The notes beneath the pieces are model-generated. The model was not told where the DNA came from and made no database searches. It saw nothing but the letters and a program-made list of their open reading frames with translations. A stretch of 64,000 bases of DNA from Nostoc sp. CENA543 (GTDB lineage: Bacteria > Cyanobacteriota > Cyanobacteriia > Cyanobacteriales > Nostocaceae), in NCBI RefSeq assembly GCF_002896875.1, contig NZ_CP023278.1, forward strand, positions 4,472,501 through 4,536,500. Direction: 5' to 3'. The translations under genes were made by a program, and so were the position numbers. The stretch's first letter is position 1. Each line of letters starts with the position of its first letter. This document shows positions 35,801 to 44,229 of this stretch, piece by piece.

Positions 35801-35984
35801 AGATTTTAATATTAGTGAAGGTGACAAAATCCAGATTTATCAATTGATGTTCGGCACTTCTAATATTAATGATTTTAGCTACGATCCCTCTACTGGTAAT
35901 TTGTTTTTCGAGGGAAATAAATTTGTCACGCTGGAAAATCGCCCCATTGGATTTTCTCCTAATTCACAGATAGAATTCATTTGA
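32874..35984 (+). CDS. RTX-type (hemolysin Ca-binding repeat) protein with internal duplication
   Basis: A protein of about 1,036 residues built from glycine-rich nonapeptides (GGxGNDxLx type, e.g. GGYGNDSLYGGNGNDTI) that form Ca2+-binding parallel beta-rolls. Two beta-rich blocks without such repeats (starting DTADYSQ and NLADYSQ) occur in each of two units of 361 residues, nearly identical. A C-terminal RTX block is followed by an aromatic end domain (FVFNNVSEGIDIIKDFNISE), the usual type I secretion signal region. No signal peptide and no secretion genes nearby. The function (adhesin, matrix or toxin) is unknown. The start is ATG 32874, TTG 32868 being the alternative. Confidence 0.85.
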   Translation: MGLIKGNSLNNILIGNSDDDQIYGYDGDDIINGGYGNDSLYGGNGNDTIIGSYSNDILEGGYGDDILYGDTGEDILDGGYGNDILYGGAQSDRLMGGENDDILKGGSGDDILEGGYGKDILNGEDGNDSLDGGANEDILEASAGNDILNGGSGTDTADYSQRYQQIILTAIDRIDKGTSGQDQILNIEKIIANSSYLHDIIDASTWGNNASINANLQTQSLTVTDSSGVKTLSVVNFDHVRGTSRNDIITGNTGNNQLFGNGGDDTIRGSGGNDTLDGGTGNNLADYSQLGQSVTFVPNNTIKKGALGKDTLTNIQTIIADATTANNTIDVSSLTTITSINANLANQTITVNGSQSWRVVNFDDVKGTNQADSLTGDSQDNQLFGYDGDDIINGGYGNDSLYGGNGNDTIIGSYSNDILEGGYGDDILYGDTGEDILDGGYGNDILYGGAQSDRLMGGENDDILKGGSGDDILEGGYGKDILNGEDGNDSLDGGANEDILEASAGNDILNGGSGTDTADYSQRYQQIILTAIDRIDKGTSGQDQILNIEKIVANSSYLHDIIDASTWGNNASINANLQTQSLTVTDSSGVKTLSVVNFDHVRGTSRNDIITGNTGNNQLFGNGGDDTIRGSGGNDTLDGGTGNNLADYSQLGQSVTFVPNNTIKKGALGKDTLTNIQTIIADATKANNTIDVSSLTTITSINANLANQTITVNGSQSWRVVNFDDVKGTNQADSLTGDSQDNQLFGYGGDDIINGGYGNDILAGGSGNNILNGGGDYDTADYSQITKNITFLQTGVIQKDGGLGEDKLVNIEKVIVNANASSNVIDASTADSNTSINVNLNYQFFDVISLSGIKSFAVENFDVVKGSNQSDDIVGDNQNNLLLGNGGNDFLDGYEGDDNLNGGSGDDYIWGYFGNDYLTGGSGNDTLMGEGDDDTLLGGDGDDSLMGGDGDDILIGGLGQDKFVFNNVSEGIDIIKDFNISEGDKIQIYQLMFGTSNINDFSYDPSTGNLFFEGNKFVTLENRPIGFSPNSQIEFI
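32943..35108 (+). repeat. Tandem duplication of 1,083 bp inside the RTX gene
   Basis: Unit 1 is 32943-34025 and unit 2 is 34026-35108, in frame (361 codons each), with only about a dozen and a half single-base differences by eye. A partial third unit starts at 35109 and diverges after about 45 bases. Confidence 0.9.
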
Positions 35985-36005
35985 ATATCTCTCAACTAAG
36001 AAAAT

Positions 36006-36163
36006 GTGAATTTGACGAACAAAAAAACCCTCTTCAAACCTCTCCCCTGCAAGGAGAGAGGCTTTAAAAACTACATTTATCGTTAATATTTTAGCTCTTT
36101 ACTCCCCTCTCCGCGTCGGAGAGGGGCGGGGGGAGAGGTCAAAAAAGACTTATCGAACTCGCG
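36006..36163 (-). mobile_element. MITE-like element, copy C
   Basis: Same interior as copies A and B (CTCTCCGCGTCGGAGAGG, GGTCAAAAAAGACTTATCG), inverted relative to copy B. The flanks CTAAGAAAAT (35996-36005) and TTAGGAAAAT (36164-36173) match at 8 of 10 positions. It lies between the convergent RTX and ketoacyl synthase genes. Confidence 0.65.
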
Positions 36164-36183
36164 TTAGGAAAATGCGGTGATTA

Positions 36184-37344
36184 CTAATTTTTCTTAACCA
36201 CAATCACCGCATTTTGTCCGCCGAAACCAAAACTTAAACATAATGCTTGGCGAATTTGACGATGATACGCAGTGCTAACAATATTTAAATCAAATTCTGT
36301 TTGTTTTAATCCTATGTTGGGGGGCAAAATTTCGTGTTGCATCCCCAACAACGTAAAAGCTAATCCCAAAGATCCTGATGCTCCTAGTGTATGGCCTGTA
36401 GCTCCCTTAGTGGAACTAACTGCGACCGTATGGGGAAATAATTTTTTGATCACGCTACTTTCCATCTGGTCATTTAGCTGGGTAGCTGTACCATGAGCGT
36501 GAATGTAATCTATATCATGAGGGTGCAGATGACTGCGTTCTAGAGCTTGCTTAATAGCTGCGATCGCACTTTTCCCTTCTAAGTCTGGTTGATTGGGATG
36601 ATGTGCGTCTGCTGTCAACCCAAACCCTAAAATTTCACCATAAATCTTCGCTTGACGCTTTTGGGCTAAGGCTTTTGATTCTAAAACAAATACAGCCCCT
36701 CCTTCACCCAAAACTAAACCTTCCCGATGCAAATCAAAAGGGTAAGCACCAGTTTTCGCTAAAGCACCCATTCGTTGAAACCCTGAAATAGTCAAGGGTG
36801 TAATAGGTGCTTCTGTCGCGCCTGCGATCGCTCTTTCACATTGTCCTGTTTTAATTAATAATGTGGCTTGCGAAATTGCCCAAATTCCTGTAGAGCAAGC
36901 AGCCATTGGTGCTAAAACTATCCCTTCTGCACCAATTTGTCTAGCAGATGCGATCGCATTCATGTGGGGTAAAGTCTCTAACCAATCCTCTAATCTTTCC
37001 CCGATGACAAATGATTCTTGATGGAGAGATTTTGTATACCTATTCCTCGCTAACTTTTCCCAGGATGCTTGATGGCTACGACTAGAGCCAATTACTACTG
37101 CACAATCTGGTAATTTTGTCAATAAACCAGCATCCTTAATTGCGGCATCAACAACCAGCTGAGTTAATATTCTTAAACTAGCTGGTTGTTGACCAATTAG
37201 ACCCAGAGGTAGTTGTTCTAATTCCAGAAACGGTTGATATAACTTAATTCCAGACTCACCAGCAATTAATTTCTGCCAACTCCCCTCTAGACTTGTACCC
37301 AAGGCAGAAACTAAACCAATACCAGTGACCACAACTTCAACCAT
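36184..37344 (-). CDS. Beta-ketoacyl-ACP synthase (KAS II/FabF-like)
   Basis: Condensing enzyme of the thiolase fold. The 386-residue protein has catalytic Cys150 in MAACSTGIW, the first His in HAHGTATQLND (about 284) and the second in GATGHTLGASG (about 318), so it should be active. It is about 30 residues shorter than usual FabF, so it may be a paralogue serving a specialised lipid or polyketide pathway. No acyl carrier protein gene adjoins it. Confidence 0.88.
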   Translation of the reverse strand: MVEVVVTGIGLVSALGTSLEGSWQKLIAGESGIKLYQPFLELEQLPLGLIGQQPASLRILTQLVVDAAIKDAGLLTKLPDCAVVIGSSRSHQASWEKLARNRYTKSLHQESFVIGERLEDWLETLPHMNAIASARQIGAEGIVLAPMAACSTGIWAISQATLLIKTGQCERAIAGATEAPITPLTISGFQRMGALAKTGAYPFDLHREGLVLGEGGAVFVLESKALAQKRQAKIYGEILGFGLTADAHHPNQPDLEGKSAIAAIKQALERSHLHPHDIDYIHAHGTATQLNDQMESSVIKKLFPHTVAVSSTKGATGHTLGASGSLGLAFTLLGMQHEILPPNIGLKQTEFDLNIVSTAYHRQIRQALCLSFGFGGQNAVIVVKKN

Positions 37345-37376
37345 TTCAAAGGGTATAGGGGTGTAAGGGAGAGAAT

Positions 37377-37500
37377 TTTAGATTTTAGATTTTGGATTTT
37401 AGATTGAAATCCAATCCAAAATTTAAAATCCGTCTTGGAAAGTTCTGAGCGGAGGAAACCTCCGCTCAGACTTTCCGCAAAATCCAAAATTGAATTACCC
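37377..37500. repeat. ATTTTAGATTTTGG repeat interrupted by a palindrome
   Basis: Degenerate ATTTTAGATT/AATCCAAAAT units (37377-37430 and 37480-37492) flank a hairpin at 37437-37476: GGAAAGTTCTGAGCGGAGG, AAA, CCTCCGCTCAGACTTTCC. The hairpin is a relative of the one nested in MITE copy A at 8111-8150. Confidence 0.7.
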
Positions 37501-37505
37501 AGTCC

Positions 37506-38303
37506 CTATTGTCCAACCTTCAAATTTTCGCCGCCTTGAGTGACTTTAGCAGAAGTAATGCGATCGCCTTGCTGAATTTTGTTAACTACGTCAAAACCAT
37601 CGGTGACATAACCGAATACGGCATAGTTACCATCTAAAAATCCTAAATCTGCTAGTGCAAAATAGAACTGAGAAGATGCAGAATCAGGGTCTTGCGATCG
37701 CGCCATCGCTACCGCACCTTGTTTATGCCTTAATTGAGGTGCTTTAGTAATACGTGCTTGCTCAAAAGTTTTACTGTAAATCGGGCTAGCTTCCCCTTCG
37801 GGTTTGATTTCTAAGGGTATGTAACGTTCTTTCTTACTTACAGCGTCAATGTAACCGCCTGTTCCCCATCTGCTAGGAGGAACGTTTGTGCCTTCTTTAC
37901 TTTGAGGATCGCCACCTTGCACTACAAACGGCTGGGGATCACGTACAACACGATGGAACACTAAACCATCGTAAACGCCCTTTTGAACTAAATCGACAAA
38001 GTTACCAGCTGTGATGGGAGCATTTGTACCGTCTACCTCGATAGTAATCGGCGAGCCGTTGACCGTCATCACCACGGTAGCTTTACCTTCAAGACGGGGT
38101 AAATCTTTCATACCTGGAACACTCTCATTCGTATTATTAGATACAGGTGTTGCTTCAGTGGTCGTTGTCGTGGTTGTTTCGGCTGTTGTTGATGCTTGTG
38201 AGGAATTAGAACTAGCCTGCTGCGTAGAACAGCCCCCCAACATCAAAGCACCGACTATCAAAAGTGCAACAAAAAATTGTGAAACTTTTAACCGCATTGC
38301 CAT
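37506..38303 (-). CDS. Cyclophilin-type peptidyl-prolyl isomerase, lipoprotein
   Basis: Accelerates cis-trans isomerisation of X-Pro bonds. The 265-residue protein begins with a lipoprotein signal, [18 protein letters not shown], giving lipidation at about Cys25. A Ser/Thr-rich linker follows, then the cyclophilin domain from about 75: [46 protein letters not shown], and late [20 protein letters not shown]. It is therefore membrane-anchored in the periplasm or thylakoid lumen. The start could be the ATG at 38303 or two codons later. Confidence 0.92.
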   Translation of the reverse strand: MAMRLKVSQFFVALLIVGALMLGGCSTQQASSNSSQASTTAETTTTTTTEATPVSNNTNESVPGMKDLPRLEGKATVVMTVNGSPITIEVDGTNAPITAGNFVDLVQKGVYDGLVFHRVVRDPQPFVVQGGDPQSKEGTNVPPSRWGTGGYIDAVSKKERYIPLEIKPEGEASPIYSKTFEQARITKAPQLRHKQGAVAMARSQDPDSASSQFYFALADLGFLDGNYAVFGYVTDGFDVVNKIQQGDRITSAKVTQGGENLKVGQ

Positions 38304-38364
38304 TACTGACTCAACCAGTGTATCTTAGCCTGTTTTTGTCATGGGGCAAGGGGCTGGAATTAAG

Positions 38365-38450
38365 TAAAAAGGAAAAAGGAAAAAGGCAAAAGATGTTGAT
38401 TGTTAATTTACGCCTAATATGAATTAACACTTTGCCTTTTTCATGAGAGC
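38365..38450. repeat. AAAAAGG/GGCAAAA repeat with opposing TTTGCCTTTTT
   Basis: A GGCAAAA-type repeat and, about 40 bases on, CTTTGCCTTTTTC between ycf4 and the cyclophilin gene; potential hairpin. Confidence 0.5.
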
Positions 38451-38460
38451 CTTTTTTCTG

Positions 38461-39030
38461 TTAAAGTCCCTCTAATGGAACTTCTAAAAATCTGGCTAAC
38501 TCTGCACCTTGAGTTTCTAACTCTGATAGTGGTAATGGTTGTCCTACCCGTGTCAAAGGAATGTCACGACGGCCTTTAACACGCAAATACAACGCGCGCC
38601 GAGGATTGATCCCTTCTTTAATTTCTATCCGCACAGATTGCACATCTTGAATACGGGAATCAATTTCAATCCGCCGATTTTTACCAGGAAAACCCCAGCG
38701 AAAGATTTTCAAGTAACCAGTTTCCTTATTGAAATCATTGTACCCGCCTCCCAAATCCAAAAGGATAGCTAGCCACAAGTACAATGCTAATAGCAGACCT
38801 GCCGTACCATACAGCCCCATTACCAGTCCCTGGGGGATAAATACTAATTGAGACGGGTCAGTAACTATGAGTAAATTAACTTTTAGGTAACTTGAGAGAC
38901 CTGCCAATAAAAAGCCTGTAGCTCCCATTGTCACGACAGTTGCCCACCAGTAGTTACTAAACCTACGCGAACCGAGGACTTTTTGATGTAGAAGGCGATC
39001 GCCTTTGTTAACAGTTGTTGATCCAGTCAT
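38461..39030 (-). CDS. ycf4: Photosystem I assembly protein Ycf4
   Basis: Thylakoid membrane factor needed for efficient photosystem I assembly. The 189-residue protein has [20 protein letters not shown], two transmembrane segments (about 28-50 and 65-88), then [40 protein letters not shown] and PLEGL at the end, matching the family throughout. I chose the ATG at 39030 ([11 protein letters not shown]) with AAGG upstream; a longer frame to 39099 has no family similarity. Confidence 0.95.
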   Translation of the reverse strand: MTGSTTVNKGDRLLHQKVLGSRRFSNYWWATVVTMGATGFLLAGLSSYLKVNLLIVTDPSQLVFIPQGLVMGLYGTAGLLLALYLWLAILLDLGGGYNDFNKETGYLKIFRWGFPGKNRRIEIDSRIQDVQSVRIEIKEGINPRRALYLRVKGRRDIPLTRVGQPLPLSELETQGAELARFLEVPLEGL

Positions 39031-39577
39031 TGAACTACCTTGGCCTGTGAGTGCTTCCCTTTCACTAAAAGTCTGCCATTTTAACAGGATGTCTTGCAAG
39101 CTTAATGTTTAGTCAATAGTCATTAGTCATTAGTCATTAGTCCTTAGTTTTTTCTTCTCCTACCTTGTCTCCTTTTCCCAATGCCCAATGCCCAATGCCC
39201 AATCCCCAATCCCCCCAAATAAGATTTCTGAGAAAAGTTGTGTCAGATTGTAAAATTTCTGATATTGATAGTAATTAGTAGGATCGTGATCAATACTTGA
39301 TTCCCCTAAGTGGGTTGAGCGAAAACCCGAACAATGTGATAAGTTAAGAAGCATTAAGTTACTACAAGCTAGGTAACTAGCTTGTGGTACGTGTAACGAC
39401 ATATGCCTGAGAAATGCTGACTTTCATAATTAGCAGAATCTCAGAAACTCAGTAGTGGTAAACTGCTGAAACTGTCAAAAAAAACGTTATTTCCTCGCGG
39501 CAGTTGCTTACGGGATGAAATTCCTCAAAGGTTCTGCTTAGAAACGTTGCAATTTTAGTAAAAGAGGATTTAGTTAG
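39031..39577. other. psbD upstream region with repeats
   Basis: 547 bases containing AGTCATT heptamers (39109-39140), CCAATGCC/CCCCAATCCC units (39176-39217) and, nearer psbD, a repeat-free stretch for the promoter and leader. AAAGAGGA at 39561-39568 is the psbD ribosome-binding site. No gene is supported here. Confidence 0.6.
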
Positions 39578-40633
39578 ATGACCATCGCAGTAGGACGCGC
39601 CCCCAGTAGAGGGTGGTTTGACGTACTAGACGACTGGTTAAAACGCGATCGCTTCGTATTCGTAGGCTGGTCAGGGATATTATTATTCCCCTGCGCCTTC
39701 CTAGCATTAGGCGGTTGGTTAACCGGTACAACCTTCGTCACATCCTGGTACACCCACGGACTAGCATCATCCTACCTAGAAGGATGTAACTTCCTAACAG
39801 TAGCAGTATCCACACCAGCAGACAGCCTAGGACACTCCCTATTGCTGTTGTGGGGGCCAGAAGCCCAAGGCGACTTCACCCGTTGGTGTCAACTAGGTGG
39901 ACTGTGGCCATTCGTAGCATTACACGGAGCCTTCGGATTAATCGGGTTCATGCTACGTCAATTTGAGATTGCACGGCTAGTAGGAATTAGACCATACAAC
40001 GCCCTAGCATTCTCAGCCCCAATAGCGGTATTCGTCAGCGTCTTCTTGATGTACCCCTTGGGACAATCGAGCTGGTTTTTTGCACCCAGCTTCGGAGTAG
40101 CAGGAATCTTCCGGTTCATCCTATTCGTACAAGGGTTCCACAACTTCACCCTCAACCCCTTCCACATGATGGGAGTAGCAGGTGTATTAGGTGGTGCGCT
40201 ATTGTGTGCGATTCACGGAGCAACAGTAGAAAACACCCTATTTGAAGACGGCGAAGCCGCCAACACCTTCCGCGCCTTCAACCCCACCCAATCAGAAGAA
40301 ACCTACTCAATGGTGACAGCAAACCGATTCTGGTCACAGATATTCGGGATTGCCTTCTCCAACAAACGTTGGTTGCACTTCTTCATGCTGTTCGTACCCG
40401 TCACAGGCTTGTGGATGGCGGCAGTGGGTATCGTTGGTTTAGCACTCAACTTGCGGGCGTATGACTTCGTATCCCAAGAGTTGCGGGCGGCTGAAGACCC
40501 AGAATTTGAAACTTTCTATACCAAGAACATTTTGCTGAATGAGGGTATCCGCGCTTGGATGGCTCCTCAAGACCAGCCTCACGAAAAATTTGTATTCCCC
40601 GAAGAGGTACTACCACGTGGTAACGCTCTCTAA
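39578..40633 (+). CDS. psbD: Photosystem II D2 protein
   Basis: D2 is one of the two core reaction-centre subunits of photosystem II, binding P680 chlorophylls, pheophytin, QA and the non-haem iron. The 351-residue protein is full length with five membrane helices; [18 protein letters not shown] is helix A and the C-terminus ends [13 protein letters not shown] ribosome-binding site lies 9 bases before the ATG. It overlaps psbC by 17 bases. Codon use is odd: up to about 40,440 it favours A- and C-ending codons (CTA, GTA, GGA, TTC), then shifts to the T-ending style of psbC. Nostoc strains usually carry a second psbD. Confidence 0.98.
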   Translation: MTIAVGRAPSRGWFDVLDDWLKRDRFVFVGWSGILLFPCAFLALGGWLTGTTFVTSWYTHGLASSYLEGCNFLTVAVSTPADSLGHSLLLLWGPEAQGDFTRWCQLGGLWPFVALHGAFGLIGFMLRQFEIARLVGIRPYNALAFSAPIAVFVSVFLMYPLGQSSWFFAPSFGVAGIFRFILFVQGFHNFTLNPFHMMGVAGVLGGALLCAIHGATVENTLFEDGEAANTFRAFNPTQSEETYSMVTANRFWSQIFGIAFSNKRWLHFFMLFVPVTGLWMAAVGIVGLALNLRAYDFVSQELRAAEDPEFETFYTKNILLNEGIRAWMAPQDQPHEKFVFPEEVLPRGNAL

Positions 40634-42005
40634 TAGAACTGCCGTTATGGGCGGCGGACGCGACCAAGAATCCACAGGTTTCGCTTGGTGGTCTGGTAAT
40701 GCTCGCCTCATCAACTTATCTGGTAAACTGCTGGGCGCACACGTTGCTCACGCTGGTTTGATTGTCTTCTGGGCTGGAGCGATGACCTTATTTGAAGTCG
40801 CTCACTTCGTTCCAGAAAAACCAATGTACGAACAGGGCTTAATCCTGCTCCCTCACCTTGCTACTTTAGGCTGGGGTGTGGGTGCTGGTGGTGAAGTTAT
40901 CGACACCTTCCCTTACTTCGTAGCTGGTGTACTTCACCTCATTTCTTCCGCAGTCCTGGGCTTTGGTGGTATCTATCACGCCGTTCGTGGCCCAGAAACC
41001 TTAGAAGAGTATTCTTCCTTCTTTGGTTATGACTGGAAAGACAAAAACAAGATGACCAACATCATCGGCTTCCACCTAATCATTTTGGGTTGTGGTGCGT
41101 TGCTGTTAGTGCTGAAGGCGATGTTCTTTGGCGGTGTCTACGACACTTGGGCCCCTGGTGGCGGTGATGTGCGTGTAATTACCAATCCAACCCTCAACCC
41201 TGCCGTCATCTTCGGTTATTTAATCAAATCTCCTTTTGGTGGCGAAGGCTGGATTGTCAGCGTAGATAACATGGAAGATGTTATCGGCGGTCACATTTGG
41301 ATTGCTTTAATCTGTATCTCTGGTGGTATTTGGCACATTTTCACCAAGCCTTTTGGTTGGGCGCGTCGTGCTTTCATCTGGTCTGGTGAAGCTTACCTAT
41401 CCTACAGCTTGGGCGCGTTGTCCTTAATGGGCTTCATTGCTTCTTGCATGGTTTGGTACAACAACACCGTTTACCCCAGCGAATTCTTCGGCCCAACTGG
41501 CCCTGAAGCTTCTCAAGCTCAAGCTTTAACCTTCTTAATTCGTGACCAACGCTTAGGTGCTAACGTCGGTTCTGCTCAAGGCCCCACAGGTCTGGGTAAA
41601 TACTTGATGCGCTCTCCTACAGGTGAAATCATCTTCGGTGGTGAAACCATGCGCTTCTGGGATTTCCGTGGCCCTTGGTTAGAACCTCTACGTGGGCCTA
41701 ACGGTCTTGACCTAGAAAAAATCAAGAATGATATTCAGCCTTGGCAAGCTCGTCGCGCTGCTGAATACATGACTCACGCTCCTCTGGGTTCTTTGAACTC
41801 TGTAGGTGGTGTGGCTACCGAAATTAACTCCTTCAACTACGTATCTCCTCGCGCGTGGTTGGCAACTTCTCACTTCGTCTTAGGTTTCTTCTTCCTCGTA
41901 GGTCACTTGTGGCACGCTGGTCGCGCTCGTGCTGCTGCTGGTGGTTTCGAGAAAGGTATTGACCGTGAGAATGAACCAGTAATGTTCATGAATGATCTTG
42001 ACTAG
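40617..42005 (+). CDS. psbC: Photosystem II CP43 protein
   Basis: Core antenna of photosystem II and ligand to the Mn4CaO5 cluster. About 462 residues with six membrane helices and the large lumenal loop containing [20 protein letters not shown]. It starts at a GTG (40617) inside the psbD end, preceded by GAAGAGG, giving [20 protein letters not shown], as known for cyanobacterial psbC; the ATG at 40647 is the alternative. Translation is probably coupled to psbD. A strong terminator follows at 42048. Confidence 0.97.
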   Translation: MVTLSNRTAVMGGGRDQESTGFAWWSGNARLINLSGKLLGAHVAHAGLIVFWAGAMTLFEVAHFVPEKPMYEQGLILLPHLATLGWGVGAGGEVIDTFPYFVAGVLHLISSAVLGFGGIYHAVRGPETLEEYSSFFGYDWKDKNKMTNIIGFHLIILGCGALLLVLKAMFFGGVYDTWAPGGGDVRVITNPTLNPAVIFGYLIKSPFGGEGWIVSVDNMEDVIGGHIWIALICISGGIWHIFTKPFGWARRAFIWSGEAYLSYSLGALSLMGFIASCMVWYNNTVYPSEFFGPTGPEASQAQALTFLIRDQRLGANVGSAQGPTGLGKYLMRSPTGEIIFGGETMRFWDFRGPWLEPLRGPNGLDLEKIKNDIQPWQARRAAEYMTHAPLGSLNSVGGVATEINSFNYVSPRAWLATSHFVLGFFFLVGHLWHAGRARAAAGGFEKGIDRENEPVMFMNDLD

Positions 42006-42047
42006 GTTCTAAGCTTTAATTCATCACTGACAATCGAACGCTTTTGC

Positions 42048-42080
42048 GGCTCTTGTGTAACAGCAAGAGCCTTTTTCTTT
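42048..42080 (+). terminator. Terminator of the psbD-psbC operon
   Basis: GGCTCTTG at 42048-42055 and CAAGAGCC at 42064-42071 form a perfect stem, followed by TTTTTCTTT. Confidence 0.9.
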
Positions 42081-42111
42081 AGGTAAAGAAGCAGAGGGAG
42101 TAGGGGAGAAT

Positions 42112-42167
42112 AGCTAATGACTATTGACTGTTGACTAATAACTAATGACTAATAACTAATGACTAAA
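42112..42167. repeat. TAATGAC/TATTGAC heptamer array
   Basis: About eight heptamers between the psbC terminator and the Spo0M-like gene. Confidence 0.8.
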
Positions 42168-42270
42168 TTCAGAGTTAGACTTGCATAACTTCGACAGCAT
42201 CATCTGATAGTTATCACATAAAGCGAAAGTTGGATTAACTTTTGTTCACTCAATTACTAACTTAGAAACT

Positions 42271-43035
42271 ATGTTTAAGAATTTTTTAGCTAGTGTTGGC
42301 ATTGGTGCAGCTAAAGTAGACACACGAATTTTCAATAATTCTGTAATTCCAGGTCAAGTATTAGAAGGCGAAGTCTATATTCGCGGCGGAGATGTCGCCC
42401 AAGATATTAATGATATTTATTTAAAGTTGGCTACTGAGTATAAACGAGAAGTAGATGATTCAACTGTGACAGAAGAATGTGTTCTTGTTAACTATCAACT
42501 TTTAGAACGTTTGACTATCCAGCCTAGAGAGGAAGTTGTCGTTCCGTTTGCAATAGATTTACCATATGAATTGCCATTAACTTTGGGTAGAACTCCTGTC
42601 TATATACGCACAGGATTGGATATCAAATCAGCTATTAATCCCAGAGATAGAGACTATCTAGAAGTACACCCACACCCATTAATGCAAAAGGTTTTGCAAG
42701 CGTTGGAAAATTTGGGTTTTCAGCTATATAAAGTTGATTGTGAATACACACATCATTTTGGCGGTGCTTATCCTTTTGTACAAGAATTAGAGTTTCGCCC
42801 TACAGGTAATTATCGTAATCACTTGGATGAGTTAGAAGTTGTCTTTCGTTTAAGAGAAGACAGATTAGAAGTTCTGTTGGAAATCGATAAACGCGCCCGT
42901 GGCTGGAAAGGCTGGATAGAAGAGGCTTTTGATGTAGATGAGCGTTATGAACGTCTGGTTGTGACACAATCAGATATGTATGAAAAAAATTTAGAAGCCA
43001 TGATTGATGAAATTATTCACAGGCATCTACATTAA
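42271..43035 (+). CDS. Spo0M/SpoOM-family protein
   Basis: A 254-residue arrestin-like protein of the Spo0M family (first named from Bacillus sporulation control). It begins MFKNFLASVGIGAAKVDTRI, then VIPGQVLEGEVYIRGGDVAQ, and has a beta-sandwich pattern through about 200, with HHFGGAYPFVQELEFRP and a late LEIDKRARGWKGWIEEAFDV. Its role in cyanobacteria is unknown. The protein has no signal peptide. It is a single gene. Confidence 0.85.
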   Translation: MFKNFLASVGIGAAKVDTRIFNNSVIPGQVLEGEVYIRGGDVAQDINDIYLKLATEYKREVDDSTVTEECVLVNYQLLERLTIQPREEVVVPFAIDLPYELPLTLGRTPVYIRTGLDIKSAINPRDRDYLEVHPHPLMQKVLQALENLGFQLYKVDCEYTHHFGGAYPFVQELEFRPTGNYRNHLDELEVVFRLREDRLEVLLEIDKRARGWKGWIEEAFDVDERYERLVVTQSDMYEKNLEAMIDEIIHRHLH

Positions 43036-43238
43036 TTTCTGTTACTAGCTTGGCTGAGTCATGCCAAGCTCAAAAATATGTATGGATATATCAAAGTTCG
43101 GACAGTAATTGAATCTGATTGAGAAGTTATAGCTTTTCTGACTCTAGTGAGGTACACAGAAGAATAATTAACCGCAGATAGACGCAGATAAATTTGTACC
43201 TCAGCAGACTAGGAAAGGCTATATTTGCTGACGAAAAC

Positions 43239-44075
43239 TTAATTTCCACCCACATTCATTGCTGCTAACATTGCTTTTTGGCTAACATCTTTATATAGAG
43301 TCTCTAAATATTTCATTACTACGTCGCTAGAATTTAAGTTAGTAGCATCATCCTCTGTTTTTCCTAAAGGAATAGCACCTAACATATCTAAAACGGTTTC
43401 ATTGCTTGATGGTGTAATCACTACTAAAGAAGAATCTAGTGGCTCATTATATTGCCAGCATTCATCAATTTTGACGCTATATTGATGACTATTAATTAGG
43501 TGTTTTTCATCATCTATTTTAGTTATATTAACTTCTAATTTCTCACCCCGTAAGTGGCGTAAATCGCTAATAATTTGTTCTTTAGTTCTGCCTCGTAACT
43601 GGAATAAAACAAAGGGGTCTTCGCTGAATCTATCGCCTAACTGATAGTAAATTGCGCCGATATGTTTACAAGGGTTAGCCTTATCAGGACAAGAACATTT
43701 ACTGTGAACATCACCCAAAGTGAAGGGAAATAGAGACAAACCATTAGCAGTGAATACTTCTTCAATATTTTGAGGCATTTCTCCTGCTAATAATTTAGCA
43801 GCGAAAACAGCTTTTTTGGACATGGTTTCAATAATATAGCCCCATTCTTCATCACTGAAAGAATCCAGAGAAAGGGAAACTTTATAAGGTTCGACTTCAC
43901 TACCTTGGACTTTGGCTAATACTTTTGCACCTTTAAATTCAATACTGAGAACGTTACCTTGACGTGCATAGTTTCTAGCACGTTCTAAGCGTTTTTTAAA
44001 GCGGTAGGAATCGAGTAGTTCTAACCATCTTTGTGACCACCATTCCCGGCTTGCTTGTAATGTTGTGTTTGTCAT
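43239..44075 (-). CDS. SWIM zinc-finger protein
   Basis: A 278-residue protein with a SWIM finger: Cys127, Cys129, Cys136 and His138 in CSCPDKANPCKHIGAIYYQL. The N-terminal part is rich in aromatic and basic residues (WWSQRWLELLDSYRFKKRLE). SWIM proteins commonly pair with SNF2-family helicases, and an SNF2 gene lies upstream on the same strand 154 bases away, so the two probably act together on DNA. The start ATG directly follows a heptamer array with no visible Shine-Dalgarno. Confidence 0.9.
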   Translation of the reverse strand: MTNTTLQASREWWSQRWLELLDSYRFKKRLERARNYARQGNVLSIEFKGAKVLAKVQGSEVEPYKVSLSLDSFSDEEWGYIIETMSKKAVFAAKLLAGEMPQNIEEVFTANGLSLFPFTLGDVHSKCSCPDKANPCKHIGAIYYQLGDRFSEDPFVLFQLRGRTKEQIISDLRHLRGEKLEVNITKIDDEKHLINSHQYSVKIDECWQYNEPLDSSLVVITPSSNETVLDMLGAIPLGKTEDDATNLNSSDVVMKYLETLYKDVSQKAMLAAMNVGGN

Positions 44076-44127
44076 AAGTCAATAGTTATTAGTCAATAGT
44101 CATTAGTTATTAGTTATTAGTCAGTAG
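44076..44127. repeat. AGTCAAT/AGTTATT heptamer array
   Basis: Heptamers abutting the start codon of the SWIM gene. Confidence 0.8.
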
Positions 44128-44229
44128 GGGCAGGTTTTGTACAATATTCACGTTACAAAACACATATGTTGATTAAACTCGCCTGTGCATTATTCATTAG
44201 CGTTTTGGCTGGGAATTGATATTTGGAGT

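Noticed and set aside
39160-39402. Minus-strand 80-codon frame upstream of psbD
   Set aside because: Its C-terminal end is repeat-encoded (GIGDWALGIGHWEKE), no ribosome-binding site, and it overlaps the psbD regulatory region.
40647-42005. psbC start at ATG 40647
   Set aside because: The GTG at 40617 has a properly spaced GAAGAGG and matches the start known in other cyanobacteria.
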